Source: a bacterium
Lineage (GTDB): Bacteria > Patescibacteriota > Microgenomatia > CAZETR01 > Amesbacteraceae
NCBI GenBank assembly: GCA_030647735.1
Contig: JAUSIY010000012.1
Coordinates: 1 to 32,782, forward strand
Length of the DNA stretch: 32,782 bases
Direction: 5' to 3'
The position numbers and the translations under genes were made by a program. The notes below the pieces were generated by a model. The model did no database searches. It worked only from the letters and a program-made list of their open reading frames with translations, and was not told where the DNA came from. This document shows, piece after piece, positions 31,901 to 32,782 of this stretch. Every line of letters starts with the position of its first letter. The stretch's first letter is position 1.

Positions 31901-32782
31901 CTTCAATCTCTGCTAATCTTCTTACTTCCGGTAATTTGTTGAAGTTGTCATCTTCTTCCCTATCTACCGGTAACTTAGTTCGCTTGGATACTACTCTAAC
32001 AACCGGTAACTTATTGTCCGCTACAGTTTCCGGAATCACCACCGGGAACTTAATTAATATCACTGAGGCCGGGATATCTAACTTCTCCGGAACAGGTATT
32101 CTTCTTAATCTAGCCCAAGACTTACAGAATGCCACTGGTGCCGGGTTCACCGGCAAGTTCCTGGAGTTTATTAATGCTGCCACTACTGCATTTGTAGTCG
32201 ATGCCGGGGGCAAGATCACTTCTCTGTTTGGAGCCAGTAGTGATCCATCTTTGCAAATCAATGGCCAAGGCTTTGATGTGAGTGGCTTTGGCAAGACAGC
32301 CATCACCGACTCCACCATTACTCTGGGTAACGGGGCAGATGGAGCCTGTACCCTATCCTCGACCATCACTTTGGATGCGGCTTCTGCAAATACCTGCGTA
32401 AGTAGAGCCAATGCTGATGCGGTTAACTTCAGACTAGCTAATCTGGCAGTATCAGGGTCAACTTCCATTACCGTCTCCTCCACTCCCACCGGATTAGCTG
32501 TAAATGACGAAATCTTAATCATTAACCTTCGGGATGTAAACAACACCGATTCGGCCTTGTATGCCTCTAGTGATTGGATCAATGCTAGTGTGGGTAAATA
32601 CGAAACCCACAGAATTACCGCTATTAATACCAATACCCTGACTCTGGACGGACCCCTGGTCCACGCATATGACGGATCTAATTATTCTGTCATGGTCCAA
32701 CGTGTCCCCAACTACACTACTGTGACCGTTTCTTCAGGTGGCACCATGACTATCTCTGCCTTTTCAACATCTACTCAAAAAG
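28996..32782 (+). CDS. giant HTH-transmembrane-beta-repeat surface protein, partial, with in-frame TGA
   Basis: Residues 1-48 are a MerR-type HTH (LLPIGSAARKLGVSIETLRRWEKEGKISSHKTPAGHRRYSLQHLKA). One transmembrane helix follows (about 87-107), then a long beta-strand-rich exterior with tail-fibre-like motifs (GVGNNLTVAGNLNGLVVNSGVITTGVWN, PTYGGTGL) and a glycine-rich part (about 695-845 and after). Frame is open from 28996 except for TGA at 31531-31533 and continues beyond it to the window end, with coherent sequence (GGGGGGSGGTMFIKSSILQLG). A module at about 30540-31010 recurs at 32310-32782. It likely lies at the cell surface with its DNA-binding domain inside. The stop may be an error, a nonsense mutation or read-through. 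The gene has no end in this window. Confidence 0.8.
30541..31010 (+). repeat. copy 1 of a ~155-aa beta module in the surface protein
   Basis: Encodes GRANADAVNFR, TPTGLAVGDEILIINLRD, GKYETRYITAINTNTLTL and VVQRVPQYGAVTV. It recurs about 1.77 kb downstream in the same frame. Confidence 0.85.
32311..32782 (+). repeat. copy 2 of the ~155-aa beta module, running off the window
   Basis: Encodes SRANADAVNFR, TPTGLAVNDEILIINLRD, GKYETHRITAINTNTLTL and MVQRVPNYTTVTV. It is cut by the window edge at the point where copy 1 enters its glycine-rich part. Confidence 0.85.

Noticed and set aside
1-32782. CRISPR array, tRNA, rRNA, transposase or integrase
   Set aside because: I looked for spaced repeats, tRNA-like arms and D-D-E, Y- or S-recombinase motifs and found none.

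Overview
This window looks like a chromosomal fragment of a Candidate Phyla Radiation (Patescibacteria) bacterium, most plausibly of the Microgenomates type. The signs are compact genes with few Shine-Dalgarno sites, very short or no 5' leaders, short versions of housekeeping proteins (59-aa SecE, 408-aa ProS), an L1 protein with an N-terminal extension, and two giant low-complexity surface proteins. This placement is inferred from gene content only. UGA is a normal stop here: it ends the GT4, ATL, UppS and AbrB genes in tight overlaps, so the code is standard.

Layout. 1-5.6 kb: small hypothetical genes, a C45-type Ntn-hydrolase, a minus-strand pair (GT4 glycosyltransferase and alkyltransferase-like protein), a frameshifted membrane protein coupled to a PQQ-type sugar dehydrogenase, and a C39-like cysteine protease. 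5.6-18.1 kb: a Pro/Ser-rich membrane protein, then the secE-nusG-rplK-rplA cluster and rplJ-rplL. The two ribosomal halves are separated by a membrane-anchored domain protein and a 2,632-aa secreted giant that carries a complete PP2C phosphatase domain. rplJ-rplL has its own promoter, an L10-type leader and a terminator. 18.2-23.8 kb: a small HTH protein with an operator-like inverted repeat, a polyprenyl synthetase and UppS pair for lipid carriers, an AbrB/Doc toxin-antitoxin pair, ProS, and three small genes that each have their own promoter. 23.8-26.6 kb: a tyrosine T-box leader controlling an operon of a P-loop kinase-like protein, a stand-alone PP2C-like phosphatase and TyrS. 26.6-32.8 kb: a WecG/TagA-type glycosyltransferase, a 1.6-kb AT-rich stretch without recognisable genes, and a huge HTH-transmembrane-beta-repeat protein that runs off the window and is interrupted by one in-frame TGA.

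How it fits together. Translation genes (SecE, NusG, L11, L1, L10, L7/L12, ProS, TyrS) are mixed with envelope functions (UppS, prenyl synthetase, two glycosyltransferases, surface proteins). The points most worth following are the Tyr T-box operon with its kinase and phosphatase, the phosphatase-bearing secreted giant inside the ribosomal cluster, the DNA-binding-domain surface protein, and the repeated pattern of -10 boxes placed 3-9 nt upstream of start codons, which predicts widespread leaderless transcription.
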